DNA of 40,502 bases from an uncultured Spirochaetales bacterium (GTDB lineage: Bacteria > Spirochaetota > Spirochaetia > Sphaerochaetales > Sphaerochaetaceae). The DNA is taken from positions 1-40,502 of the forward strand of contig CACZJR010000011.1 of assembly GCA_902781545.1 (NCBI GenBank), in the 5' to 3' direction. A model generated the notes under the pieces. The model was given only the letters and a program-made list of their open reading frames with translations, did not search any database and was not told where the DNA came from. Each line of letters starts with the position of its first letter. Positions within the stretch are counted from its first letter, which is position 1. A program made the translations under genes and the position numbers. This document shows positions 18,799 to 28,300 of this stretch, piece by piece.

Positions 18799-19547
18799 TG
18801 GCTCATATCAGATGTGACTTCAGGTCTGAGGTCATGGACATGGGAACATCCATGACGGTGTTCCTTCCTGAGTCAAAGGACTGCGCCAGTGTGAGGGTCG
18901 TCTACCTCCTTCACGGACTTGCGGACAACTGCACGGGCTGGGCAAGATACACCAGCGTAGAGCGTTATGCCAGAAGATATGATGTGGCTGTGGTGATTCC
19001 TGAGGTCCAGAGGAGCTTCTACTCCGATATGCGATTCGGAATTCCTTATTACTCATTCATCCATGATGAGCTTCCAAGGCTCTGCAGGAACATGTTCGGG
19101 TTTTCCGCAAAGCGTGAGAACAACTATGTCATGGGACTGTCCATGGGCGGTTACGGTACGCTCAAATGCGTGCTTAACACACCTAAGCGTTATGCAGGCT
19201 GCGCCGCATTCTCCGCGGTGACTGACTTTGAGCATGAGGTGAACAACACCACTGAGCAGCGTACGGCAGAGTACAAGGCGATGTTCGGCCAGAGTCTCAG
19301 GATTCCGGCGGACAGCAACCTCCACAGGCTTCTGGACAAGCGGAGTGCCGGGGAGCTTCCGCGTTTCTACATAGCATGCGGAAAGCAGGACAGGCTCTGT
19401 GAGCAGGATGAGGAATTCTCCGGCATGCTCAAGGCAAAAGGGGCATCTGTCCTGTTCGAGAAGTGGGACGGAATCCACAACTGGGACTTCTGGGACGTTG
19501 CGGTGGAGAAGGCCTTCAGGTATTTCTTTGAGGAGACAGCAAGATGA
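18798..19547 (+). CDS. Putative esterase (alpha/beta hydrolase, esterase D-like family)
   Basis: A cytoplasmic serine hydrolase of 249 residues without a signal peptide. The start at 18798 overlaps the previous stop (TGATG) and begins the conserved domain; a longer in-frame start at 18687 lies inside the ATPase gene. Visible: the oxyanion segment LLHGLADN, the nucleophile elbow GLSMGG with Ser115, Asp198 in GKQDRL and His227 in GIHNWDF, a complete triad. Relatives hydrolyse short acyl esters (tributyrin esterase, S-formylglutathione hydrolase, acetyl-sugar esterases). Placed between a peptide-type importer and murQ, it may remove O-acetyl groups from imported cell-wall fragments; this is inference from context. 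Confidence 0.85.
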   Translation: MAHIRCDFRSEVMDMGTSMTVFLPESKDCASVRVVYLLHGLADNCTGWARYTSVERYARRYDVAVVIPEVQRSFYSDMRFGIPYYSFIHDELPRLCRNMFGFSAKRENNYVMGLSMGGYGTLKCVLNTPKRYAGCAAFSAVTDFEHEVNNTTEQRTAEYKAMFGQSLRIPADSNLHRLLDKRSAGELPRFYIACGKQDRLCEQDEEFSGMLKAKGASVLFEKWDGIHNWDFWDVAVEKAFRYFFEETAR

Positions 19548-20437
19548 TTGATCTCAGGAAAATGACGACGGAAAGCCGCAACGAGGCTTCCATGAACCTG
19601 GACAGCATGACAAGCCTTGAGGTTGTCACGCTGATGAACAGAGAGGACGCAAAGGTCCCTGAGGCGATTAAGGGGCATCTGTCTGAGATCGCAAAGGCCG
19701 TAGACTGGTGCAAGAATTCCATTGCCAACGGAGGCAGGGTCCTCTATCTGGGAGCCGGCACAAGCGGAAGGCTGGGAGTTGTTGACGCATCGGAGTGCCC
19801 GCCGACTTTCGGTGTCTCACATGATCTTTTCGTGGCTGTCATGGCCGGAGGCTCCGGAGCGTTCGTTCAGGCCACAGAGGGTGCCGAGGACAGCAGGGAG
19901 CTGTGCGTCAAGGACCTGAAGGACAGGAACCTGAGGCCGGTTGACACAGTCATTGGAATTGCCGCAAGCGGCAGGACTCCTTATGTAATAGGCGGCCTTG
20001 ACTATGCGCGTAGCCTGGGCTGTCATACAGTTGCGATATCCTGTAATGAGGGTTCTCCCATCGGAAAGAGTGCGGAGCTTGCAATTGAGGTCGTTGTTGG
20101 ACCTGAGGTCCTGACCGGTTCTACAAGGCTCAAGGCGGGAACAACGCAGAAGCTGATACTGAACATGATAAGCACGGCCACAATGGTCGGCTCCGGGAAA
20201 TGCTACAGCAACCTGATGGTCGATGTGGTCTTGTCAAACGAGAAGCTGAAGGTCAGAGGCCAGAACATTGTCATTGACGCCACCGGAGTCTCCAGGGAAG
20301 AGGCGATTGATGCCCTCTCAAAGTCGGAAGGCAGCGTCAAGCGTGCGATTGTCATGATCCTTGCAAAGTGCTCCGCAGAGGAGGCTGCTAAGCGCCTCGA
20401 GGCCTCAAAGGGCCGTGTGAGAGAGGCTATCTCATGA
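19544..20437 (+). CDS. murQ: N-acetylmuramic acid 6-phosphate etherase
   Basis: Cleaves the lactyl ether of MurNAc-6-phosphate to give GlcNAc-6-phosphate and D-lactate, a key step of cell-wall recycling. The 297 residues match the family length. The N-terminus LRKMTTESRNEAS, the SIS-domain loop GAGTSGRLGVVDASECPPTFG (with Glu84 at the position of the catalytic glutamate), TEGAEDS, and GIAASGRTPYV are all characteristic. The gene overlaps the esterase stop and the kinase start by 4 bases each (ATGA), so the three are translated together. This gene anchors the interpretation of the whole operon. Confidence 0.96.
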   Translation: MIDLRKMTTESRNEASMNLDSMTSLEVVTLMNREDAKVPEAIKGHLSEIAKAVDWCKNSIANGGRVLYLGAGTSGRLGVVDASECPPTFGVSHDLFVAVMAGGSGAFVQATEGAEDSRELCVKDLKDRNLRPVDTVIGIAASGRTPYVIGGLDYARSLGCHTVAISCNEGSPIGKSAELAIEVVVGPEVLTGSTRLKAGTTQKLILNMISTATMVGSGKCYSNLMVDVVLSNEKLKVRGQNIVIDATGVSREEAIDALSKSEGSVKRAIVMILAKCSAEEAAKRLEASKGRVREAIS

Positions 20438-21330
20438 GCATTGAGTTTGCCGCAGGCGTTGACGGCGGCGGAACAAAGACCACGGTCATCTGCAGGACAA
20501 AGGACGGAGGCCTTCTGGACAAGAAGGTCTTCGGACCGTTCAACATAAACAGCATAGGAGAGGCTGCCTTCATGGATCTTCTCAGGGAGATCCTCAGTTA
20601 TCTCTCCAGCCTGGGTACATGCCGCTCATTGTGCATAGGAGCCGCGGGGATAAGCAACAGGAAAATGGTGGAATGCGTCTCCGCGGTTCTCTCCGGCTCA
20701 AAGGTCAGATGGAGTCTTGTCGGAGATTATGAGATTGCCCTTACCGGTGCCCTGGACGGCAATGAGGGGATAATCCTGATTGCAGGAACCGGCTCCGTCT
20801 GCTTCGGACGCTCCAAGGACGGGCGTCTTGAGCGCTGCGGAGGCTGGGGCCATCTGATCGGGGATTCCGGAAGCGGTTACGGACTGGGGCGCGATGCCCT
20901 TGCCGCAGTGTGTCTTTCCATTGACGGCTGCGGACCTGACACATCGATCAGGGAGGCCATCGCAGAGAAGATGGGCCTGAAGACCGGCAACGACATTGTC
21001 TCATATGTCTACTCAAATGACAAAAGCGCAATTGCCGCAGTTGCCCCCTATGTCGATGAGGCATACAGGAGGGGTGATGAGGTCGCCAGGGCAATTGTCA
21101 GGTCTAACGCAGAGTGTGCGGTCAGGGATGTGGCAGGCGTTGCCCGCAAGCTGGGTCTTGAAAGCTGTGATGTTGCCCTCCTGGGCGGCCTGATGGAGCA
21201 TCATACATCTCTCAGGGAGGAGATTGAGAGGATCATCGGCCTTGAGCACAAGGGCCTGAGGTGCATTGATCCTATCCACAATGCTGCAGAGGGTGCCGTC
21301 ATGACAGCGCTCTGTATGATGGAGGCATGA
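20434..21330 (+). CDS. MurNAc/GlcNAc-type kinase (BadF/BadG/BcrA/BcrD ATPase family)
   Basis: An ASKHA-fold sugar kinase of 298 residues. The phosphate-1 motif is VDGGGTKTTV (residues about 9-18), the adenosine-side motif ILIAGTGSVC lies near residue 112, and GGWGHLIGDSGSGYGLGR follows, all typical of N-acetylglucosamine kinases and of MurK (MurNAc/GlcNAc kinase). Next to murQ it most likely makes MurNAc-6-phosphate in the cytoplasm, the substrate MurQ needs. In E. coli this phosphate comes from the PTS transporter MurP instead, so a kinase implies uptake without phosphorylation. Overlaps both neighbours by 4 bases. Family is secure; the exact sugar is inferred. Confidence 0.88.
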   Translation: MSIEFAAGVDGGGTKTTVICRTKDGGLLDKKVFGPFNINSIGEAAFMDLLREILSYLSSLGTCRSLCIGAAGISNRKMVECVSAVLSGSKVRWSLVGDYEIALTGALDGNEGIILIAGTGSVCFGRSKDGRLERCGGWGHLIGDSGSGYGLGRDALAAVCLSIDGCGPDTSIREAIAEKMGLKTGNDIVSYVYSNDKSAIAAVAPYVDEAYRRGDEVARAIVRSNAECAVRDVAGVARKLGLESCDVALLGGLMEHHTSLREEIERIIGLEHKGLRCIDPIHNAAEGAVMTALCMMEA

Positions 21331-22460
21331 ATTTGGACAAGGAGAGGCGTGGCAAGAGGTTCTTCAGTGCCCTTGGTGACATATTCATTCCTCTTCTTCC
21401 CGGTTTCATAACCGCTGGCCTTTGCGCGGGCGTGTGCTCGCTTCTGAAGGAGCTTATCCCAGACTACCAGTCACGTGATGTGCTCAACACGCTGATCACA
21501 ATGCTGGGCATGATCAACACGGCATTCACATTTTTCCTCTCCGCATGGGTGGGATTCTCTGCCTCAAAGAGGTTCGGAGGAACACCGATCCTGGGAGGGA
21601 TACTGGGGATGGTCACGACGCTTGAGGGGATAAACGTCGTCTCCGAGATAGTCGGCTTGAACTCTACGGGATTTCTGGGGTATCCGGTGCTTCAGACAGG
21701 AAGCGGCGGGGTGATGGCTGTGATACTGGGAGCTTGGGCCCTCTGCAACCTGGAGAAGCTCTTCAACAGGATCCTGCCCAAGATACTCAGATATGTCCTG
21801 ACTCCGATCCTGTCGTTTCTGATCTGCTTCATTCCGTTCGTGTTTCTCCTGATGCCTGCCATGGGGTTTGTTACAGGTCTTGTATGCAAGGCCATTGAGT
21901 TCCTGATATTCAACGACTCAAGCATCGTCAGGCTTCTGACAGGTTATATCTGCGCCGCTATGTTCCTGCCGTTGAACCTGATGGGCATGCATTTCGCGCT
22001 GATTCCGATTTACGCGCTTGAGCTTGAGACTTTCGGTCATATCTCGCTGATTCCTGTCATAGCCATGGCGGGGGCAAGTCAGGTGGGAGCCGGATTCTGT
22101 GTGATCCTCAAATCAGCGCGGGTGAGAAATGATGCTCTGAAGGCAAATGCAATCGCAGGAATAATCCCCGGAATGCTCGGGATAGGTAACCCTCTCATGT
22201 ACGGGGTGTCACTCCCTCATTTCAAGGTCTTCATATCAGCATGCATCGGGGCAGGCTTCGGAGGAGCGTTCATGGTCCTCATGCACGTTTTTGCCTCCGG
22301 ATGGGGCCCCTCAGGACTGCTGGCGCTGCCTCTCATGACGGCCGGCAGGGGTTCGGCTTTGCATAGCATGCTGTTTTATTTTTTGGGACTCTGCCTGTCT
22401 TGTGCGGCAGGGTTCATCACAACTTTATTTCTTGTCCCGGCCAAGGAGCTCAGGGATTGA
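21327..22460 (+). CDS. MurP-like PTS EIIC-domain transporter lacking EIIB
   Basis: A membrane protein of 377 residues with about ten hydrophobic segments, resembling the membrane (IIC) domain of the N-acetylmuramic acid PTS permease MurP: FIPLLPGFITAGL near the start, GMHFALIPIY with His222, MAGASQVGA, IPGMLGIGNPLMYGV (residue 288) and FGGAFMV. There is no IIB domain and no phosphocysteine domain at either end, and no EIIA or EIIB gene is in the window. The conserved glutamate of the family's GxxEP motif is Asn288 here. With the adjacent kinase this suggests a facilitator that moves the sugar unphosphorylated. An EIIB supplied from elsewhere cannot be excluded. Confidence 0.85.
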   Translation: MNLDKERRGKRFFSALGDIFIPLLPGFITAGLCAGVCSLLKELIPDYQSRDVLNTLITMLGMINTAFTFFLSAWVGFSASKRFGGTPILGGILGMVTTLEGINVVSEIVGLNSTGFLGYPVLQTGSGGVMAVILGAWALCNLEKLFNRILPKILRYVLTPILSFLICFIPFVFLLMPAMGFVTGLVCKAIEFLIFNDSSIVRLLTGYICAAMFLPLNLMGMHFALIPIYALELETFGHISLIPVIAMAGASQVGAGFCVILKSARVRNDALKANAIAGIIPGMLGIGNPLMYGVSLPHFKVFISACIGAGFGGAFMVLMHVFASGWGPSGLLALPLMTAGRGSALHSMLFYFLGLCLSCAAGFITTLFLVPAKELRD

Positions 22461-22469
22461 GGAGGTCTC

Positions 22470-23216
22470 ATGGAAACAATCAGGCAGTATCATGATGCGG
22501 TCAGCTCTCTGATAGACAGGATCATGAATGAACAGGCATCTAAGATCACAGAGGCTGCGACTCTGGTTGCAGATGCTGTGCAGAACGACAATATCTTTCA
22601 CGTGTTCGGCTCGGGCGGTCATTCCAACATGGTGGCGATTGAGATGTGCCACAGGGCAGGGAACCTCATCCCTTGCAACGCCATCCTTGACCCGGGACTC
22701 AGCTGTGAGCACGGGGCAACACGCTGGTGCGAGAAAGTCCAGGGCTATGCGCAGAATGTGCTGAGGTACTACAGGGTCAAGCCCGGGGATGTGATGATCC
22801 AGTTCAACGCCTACGGGATCAACACATGCTCGATAGACACCGCGACAGAGTGCCGGAGACTGGGCGTCAAGCTCATTGCCGTCACATCACCGAGCCTCAG
22901 CAGGTCAATTCCTGAGGATTTCCCCGGCAGGCACCCGAGCAGACAGAACCTTTGCGACCTTGCGGATGTGGTTATTGACAGCTACACGCCTTACGGAGAG
23001 GCAGTGGTGGAGCTTGAGGGCTATCCGTTCAAGGTCTCGCCGGCATCCACGATTGCGAATCTGTTCATAATGAACTCAATCAACGCAAAGACATGTGAGA
23101 TCCTGGCAGGACGTGGCGTGAAGCCACCTGTATGGATCAGCGGCAATGTCCCCGGAGGAACAGAGTCCAACCAGGCAGGCATGGACAAGTATTTCGGAAT
23201 TCTGAGACATCTTTGA
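22470..23216 (+). CDS. SIS-domain sugar isomerase-like protein, copy 1
   Basis: A 248-residue protein of the UPF0309-like SIS family (phosphosugar-binding Rossmann fold). Visible: FGSGGHSN (residues about 47-54), NAYGIN, IAVTSPSLSRS (serine-rich phosphosugar loop), RHPSRQNL, PYGEAV and PPVWISGNVPGG. A GAGGAGG ribosome binding site lies just before the ATG, 9 bases after the transporter gene. Its sequence is similar along its whole length to the next gene, so the two arose by duplication and could form a heteromer. The reaction is unknown. Proteins of this family bind phosphorylated sugars, consistent with a role after the kinase and MurQ. Confidence 0.85.
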   Translation: METIRQYHDAVSSLIDRIMNEQASKITEAATLVADAVQNDNIFHVFGSGGHSNMVAIEMCHRAGNLIPCNAILDPGLSCEHGATRWCEKVQGYAQNVLRYYRVKPGDVMIQFNAYGINTCSIDTATECRRLGVKLIAVTSPSLSRSIPEDFPGRHPSRQNLCDLADVVIDSYTPYGEAVVELEGYPFKVSPASTIANLFIMNSINAKTCEILAGRGVKPPVWISGNVPGGTESNQAGMDKYFGILRHL

Positions 23217-23230
23217 TTCGGAGGTTTTAT

Positions 23231-23992
23231 ATGGCAGGTGAGATCAGCCGTTACGCTAAGACAGTAAGAGACATCATCACAGAGATCGAGAAAGAGGAGC
23301 CTGTGATCGCAAAGGCGGCCGAGGTGATCGCAAATGCGATCGCGAATGACAGGATGGTCCATATCCTCGGAACAGGAGGCCATTCCAACATGGGTGTGGA
23401 GGAGGTCCTGTGGAGGGCCGGCGGCCTTGCCGCATGGAATCCTATCCTTGATCCGGGAACAAACCTCATTGCCGGAGCAAAGAGGTCAAATGTGATTGAA
23501 AGGACTCCGGGTTATGCAATCAGTGTCCTGGATGCATACAAAGTTGGTAAAAAAGACGGTGAAGTCATGATTATAGTCAATGCTTACGGAATCAATGCAA
23601 TGACCATAGATGCCGTCCTTGAATGCCGCAAAAGGGGTGTTACAACCATAGCCGTGACCTCGGAGCCCTATGCCAGGAATGTCCCTGCGGGAGCCAGGTC
23701 CAGGCATCCGAGCAACAAGAACCTCTTTGAGGAAGCGGACATCTACATCAACAACCATCTGCCGTACGGTGATGCCGTGACAAAGGTTGAGGGCTGTGAG
23801 GCGGAGATGGGATCTACGTCAACGTTCTGCAACTGCTTCATTATGAACTGCATCGAGATGGAGGTCGCCAAGGCTCTGGCCAAGAAGGGGATTGTCCCGC
23901 CTGTGTTCAAGAGCGCCAATCTTCCCGGCGGAGATGAGTTCAACAAGGCCCTTGAGGACAAATACGGTCCGCTTGTAAAGCATCTGATCTGA
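23231..23992 (+). CDS. SIS-domain sugar isomerase-like protein, copy 2
   Basis: A 253-residue paralogue of the preceding gene: LGTGGHSN, NAYGIN, IAVTSEPYARN, RHPSNKNL, PYGDAV and PPVFKSANLPGG occur at matching places. The start at 23231 has GGAGG 6 bases upstream; an earlier in-frame ATG at 23132 lies inside copy 1 and has no such site. The copies differ in the segment after the first motif (HRAGNLIPCN versus WRAGGLAAWN) and in the phosphosugar loop, so substrates may differ. It is the last gene of the operon. Its stop is only 2 bases from the end of the convergent regulator, and no terminator separates them. Confidence 0.85.
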   Translation: MAGEISRYAKTVRDIITEIEKEEPVIAKAAEVIANAIANDRMVHILGTGGHSNMGVEEVLWRAGGLAAWNPILDPGTNLIAGAKRSNVIERTPGYAISVLDAYKVGKKDGEVMIIVNAYGINAMTIDAVLECRKRGVTTIAVTSEPYARNVPAGARSRHPSNKNLFEEADIYINNHLPYGDAVTKVEGCEAEMGSTSTFCNCFIMNCIEMEVAKALAKKGIVPPVFKSANLPGGDEFNKALEDKYGPLVKHLI

Positions 23993-23994
23993 GG

Positions 23995-24957
23995 TCAGCT
24001 GTAGATTTTCAGTATGTTCTCCAGATAATCCTTGAACTTGCTGCGGAAGCTGGCAGGCTCAAGGATCTCCACTGCGTCACCGCACTGTATGATGCGCAGG
24101 ATGAGCTCTATGGAGTTCTCGGCATCAAAGCGGCAGATCCGTGTGCCGTCAGGCTGCTTCTCTGTCTCTATGCTGCCGTGTGAGAGGGTGTCGAATGAGT
24201 TGAGCGCGCTCTTCTGGTGGACAAGCAGCACCAATGGGATTGTGTCCACGACATATTCCGGATCAGCTGGACTCTCCATCCTCCTGAACGCCTTGAGGTT
24301 GTCAGGAATGGTGTAGGTCTCATTCAGGATTGAGACGCTCTTGATCTGTGAGATGTCCAGCGTGATTATCTCTGTAGTGTGGCGCAGCCTTCCTGTGACA
24401 GTTACGGGGTTGCGTCCGCTCTCGGTCTCGACAAAGCCGATGAAATACGGGGCAAGCTCGGTTTCCTCATCCGCCTGGCTCTTGTTGGAGTGGACTATCC
24501 TGACTATTCGGCCGGAGACCCAGGCATCGATCAGCACCTCCAGGACCTCATTCTGATGGGTCGTGTTGGAGTTGGCCTCTGACTCGATCTGGTCGGCTAT
24601 GGACATGATGTTGCTGCTGACCTTGGGCGCATAGCCCTGCATGCCCATGGCGATCTTCCTCAGTCCGGATGCGAGATGAGGGGTCCTGAACTCCGAGTTG
24701 TTGAGAAGCATCTCAACGCCCATGTTCAGTGCAAGGCTCTCATACACGCTAAGGGCAAGGGGCTCGTCATCGTTGCGGGGAACGATCTTTATCAGGTTGT
24801 TGTCCTCGTAGATGTTGCTGTACTGCTTGAGCTCGTCGATATAGCGGCCTATGGTACTTCTGTGCACGCCTATGCGTCTTGCTATGTCAGATTTCCTTAA
24901 TCCTTCCGGATGGCTTCTGAGTATCAGCTCAAGCTGTGCTACGCGTTCTCCTTTCAT
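23995..24957 (-). CDS. WYL-domain transcriptional regulator with N-terminal HTH
   Basis: A 320-residue regulator. The N-terminal winged helix-turn-helix covers residues about 1-60 (SDIARRIGVHRSTIGRYIDEL is the recognition region). A long middle domain follows, then a C-terminal WYL-type ligand domain (residues about 160-250: VLIDAWVSGRIVRIVHSN, APYFIGFVE, ITLDISQIKSV) and a WCX-like tail. WYL proteins sense small molecules or nucleic acids and may activate or repress. I chose the ATG at 24957 because GAGAGGG precedes it on the minus strand; an extension to 25101 would pass through the promoter. It is convergent with the cell-wall operon and divergent from slyX, so it may control either; no target is proven. 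Confidence 0.85.
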   Translation of the reverse strand: MKGERVAQLELILRSHPEGLRKSDIARRIGVHRSTIGRYIDELKQYSNIYEDNNLIKIVPRNDDEPLALSVYESLALNMGVEMLLNNSEFRTPHLASGLRKIAMGMQGYAPKVSSNIMSIADQIESEANSNTTHQNEVLEVLIDAWVSGRIVRIVHSNKSQADEETELAPYFIGFVETESGRNPVTVTGRLRHTTEIITLDISQIKSVSILNETYTIPDNLKAFRRMESPADPEYVVDTIPLVLLVHQKSALNSFDTLSHGSIETEKQPDGTRICRFDAENSIELILRIIQCGDAVEILEPASFRSKFKDYLENILKIYS

Positions 24958-24978
24958 TACGGCCCTCTCTTTTCTGTC

Positions 24979-25030
24979 TTGAATATGCCTTCTCAAGAAT
25001 ATTATAATTGCTGTGAGCAACAATTTGCAA
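24979..25030. promoter_or_regulatory. Overlapping divergent promoters of the WYL regulator and slyX
   Basis: Plus strand: TTGAAT (24979-24984), 18 bases, TATAAT (25003-25008). Minus strand: TTGCAA (25025-25030), 18 bases, TATAAT (25001-25006). The two -10 boxes overlap, so the promoters should exclude each other. A near-palindrome containing two TTGCAA boxes (25024-25044) covers the minus -35 and lies just after the plus-strand start, a likely operator. Confidence 0.55.
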
Positions 25031-25060
25031 CAAATGTTTGCAAAAGATGAGGAGCCGCTG

Positions 25061-25258
25061 ATGAGTGACAATGACAGGATGATCAGACTTGAGACCGACA
25101 TGGCTTATCTTCAGGACATGGTCAGGGAGCTTAATGACATAGTGGCTCAGCAGCAGGCCATGCTCACAAAGCTCGAGAAGCAGAACGAGTCATTGAACAA
25201 GCGCATAGAGGACATGGACACCGAGGCCAGACCCAACAGGCGTCCGCCTCATTATTGA
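25061..25258 (+). CDS. slyX: SlyX-like small coiled-coil protein
   Basis: A 65-residue, highly charged, helical protein. It resembles SlyX in its RLETDMAYLQDMVRELNDIV heptad pattern, the following QQQAMLTKLEKQ, and a short basic/proline tail (RRPPHY). SlyX proteins are of unknown biochemical function. The ATG at 25061 has GAGGAG 6 bases upstream; a longer frame from 25013 has no such site and its extra residues do not match the family. It lies between the divergent promoter region and dnaE, 87 bases before the latter, with a possible weak terminator hairpin at 25262-25288. Confidence 0.75.
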   Translation: MSDNDRMIRLETDMAYLQDMVRELNDIVAQQQAMLTKLEKQNESLNKRIEDMDTEARPNRRPPHY

Positions 25259-25261
25259 TTC

Positions 25262-25288
25262 GCAAGAGGTGCCGTAAGGCCTCTTTGC
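25262..25288 (+). terminator. Possible hairpin terminator after slyX
   Basis: GCAAGAGG and CCTCTTTGC form an imperfect stem with an inner GCC/GGC pairing. The following T-rich stretch starts only about 15 bases later, so termination would be weak. Confidence 0.3.
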
Positions 25289-25345
25289 AGTTTCCAGTTC
25301 CCGCTTTTTCTGTTACATTAAATATGTATCTTAGTGGGAATATAA

Positions 25346-28300
25346 ATGACTGAATTCGTACATCTGCATAACCATACCGACTTCTCCCTCCTGGACGGCG
25401 CCGCATCCATCTCAAGGTATGTGGCCAAGGCCAAGGAATACGGGATGAAGGCCCTAGCAATAACCGACCACGGCAACATGTTCGGTGTCCTTGACTTCTA
25501 CGACGCCTGCAAGAAGGCCGGAATCCAGCCCATCCCGGGGTGTGAGTTCTACATCAACCCTGAGGGCCGCACCCTCAAGGACGCAGGAAACCATTATTAC
25601 CACCTGATCCTGCTGGCCATGAACGACAAGGGCTACCATAACCTTATGGAGCTCAACAGCATCGGATATCTGGAGGGCTTCTACTACAGGCCCAGAATCG
25701 ACAATGAGACACTTGCCCAGCACAGCGAGGGCCTGATCTGCACGTCGGCATGTCTAGCAGGTGAGATTCCGCAGAAACTGCTTGCTGGCAACATCGAGGG
25801 CGCCTACGAGGTGGCCAGATGGTACAAGAACCTGTTCGGTGACAGGTATTACATCGAGATCCAGAACCATTTCATCCCCGAGGAGATCCAGGTGCTTCCG
25901 CAGCTGGTCACCCTTGCCAGGGACCTGGACATCAAGCTGGTTGCCACCAACGACATCCACTACATAGACAAGGCCGATGCCAACGCGCACGACATCCTTC
26001 TTTGCATAGGTACAGGTGCCAAGAAGGCAGACACCAACAGGATGCATTTCGACACCCAGGAGTTCTACATGAAGAGTCCGGACGAGATGGCCGAGCTTTT
26101 CTCCCAGTATCCTGACGCCATCTCAAACACTGTGGAGCTTGCCGAGCGTTGCAATTTTGACATCGAGTTCCCCGGACCGCTGCTTCCCAGCGTCGATGTC
26201 CCGCCACAGTACAAGGACACAAAGGAATACCTCACGGCCCTGTCGTGGGAGGGTCTGAGACGCCGTTATCCCGGATATGAGAACAACCCGGAGCAGAAGA
26301 AGGTGCTTGAGGACAGGCTGAACTATGAGCTCGGAGTGATTCTCAAGATGGGCTTTGACGGTTATTACCTCATTGTCCGTGACTACATCTACTGGGCAAA
26401 GACACATGGCATCCCGGTAGGTGCCGGCCGTGGATCAGGAGCCGGATCAATGGTCGCATACTGTGTGGACATCACCAACGTGGACCCAATTGAGCATGAT
26501 CTGCTGTTCGAGAGGTTCCTGAACCCCGAGCGTGTCTCACTTCCTGATTTTGACATTGACTTCTGCTACGAGGGCAGACAGAGCGTCATTGACTATGTCA
26601 CCGAACATTACGGGGTGGACAGGGTAGGTCAGATAGCCACATTCGGAACCCTGAAGGCAAAGGCCGTGGTCAAGGATGTGGCCCGTGTGCTTGATATACC
26701 GTTTGATGAGTCCAACAGGATAACGAAGTACATCCTTGATGTTCTTCCGGACGAGGCAAAGGCCGAGCATGTGACAAGTCTTCTCGAGTGGTCCATCAGG
26801 GTTTCTCCTGAGCTTCAGGAGACACGTGCGCGCGGCGGAGTTTATGAGGAGCTCTTTGACGTCTCACTGCGTCTGGAGAACCTCTCAAGGCATGTCTCGA
26901 CCCATGCATGCGGAGTTGTCATAGGGCAGACGGCCCTGAAGAACTATGTCCCGCTGTACAAGGATCCCAAGTCCGGCGGCATATCAACCCAGTACACGAT
27001 GAACAACCTCGAGCGCTGCGGCCTGGTCAAGATGGACTTTCTGGGTCTCAAGACACTGACCCTGATCAGGAACACCGAGAGGCTGATACGCAAGACAAAT
27101 CCGGATTTCGATATCGAGAAGATCAAGTATGACGACAAGGCCACATTCGAGATGCTCTCCCACGGAGACAGCATGATGGTCTTCCAGCTTGAGAGTCCGG
27201 GCATGCAGAAGAACCTCAAGCTTCTGGAGCCGACGCGTTTTGACGAGCTGGATGCCATGGTCTCCCTGTACCGTCCGGGTCCCATGGAGTATATTCCGCG
27301 CTACATTGACTCCAAGCAGGGCAGAATCCCCATCCAGTATCCCGATCCTTCGCTTGAGAACCTCCTCAAGCCGACATATGGGGTAATAGTCTATCAGGAG
27401 CAGGTCATGCGTGTTGCCCAGATCATAGCGGGCTTCACACTAGGTGAAGCAGACACACTGCGAAAGATCATGGGAAAGAAGAAGGTCAAGGAGATGCCCG
27501 CCCAGCGAGAGAAGTTCATTAAGGGTGCAATGGCGCTGGGGCACACCGAGGAACATGCCGCTGACATCTTCCATATGCTTGAGCCGTTTGCGAAATACGG
27601 ATTCAACAAGAGCCACAGCGTGTGCTACACGCTTCTTGCCTACAGGACCGCCTATCTCAAGTGTCACTACAGGGCAGAGTTCCTTGCAGCCAACCTGACC
27701 AATGAGATCGGTTCCGGAGACAAGTACAAGGAATACCTTGATTATGTCAAAGGCCAGGGCATTGAGATCCTGCCTCCGAACATCAACGACTCTGATCTTT
27801 ATTTCAATGTCATAGGCGGAAAGCTGATCTACGGTCTTGCCGGAATAAAGGGTGTGGGAGCCACCACGGTCCAGAGCATCCTGGATGAGAGGGCGGCAAA
27901 CGGCCCGTACAAGGATTTTCTGGACTTTGCAAGACGCAGTGATCCCAAGGTCCTGAACTCCGGTGTCCTTGATGGTCTGATAAATTCCGGAACGTTTGAC
28001 TGCTTCGGCTACAACAGGCCCACGCTGCTTGCCAACTACGAGCTTGCTATAAAGTCCGTCAAGGAGGACAAGGATGCCCAGATGATGGGACAGAACCTTC
28101 TCTTCGGTGCCGACGATGCGGAGGTGAACAACTTCGAGATGAAGGTTCAGCCTGACTACGATTTCATGGAAAAGCTTGAAATCGAGAAAAACTACCTTGG
28201 TTTCTACGTTTCAGGCCATCCTTTGGATTCTCACAAGACACTTTGGGAGAACTGCGTGAAGCTGGATCTCTCAAAGCCTGAGAGGTTCACTGAGGGAATC

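Noticed and set aside
24958-25101. Hydrophobic N-terminal extension of the WYL regulator
   Set aside because: It would cover the divergent promoters; a ribosome binding site and the start of the HTH domain support 24957.
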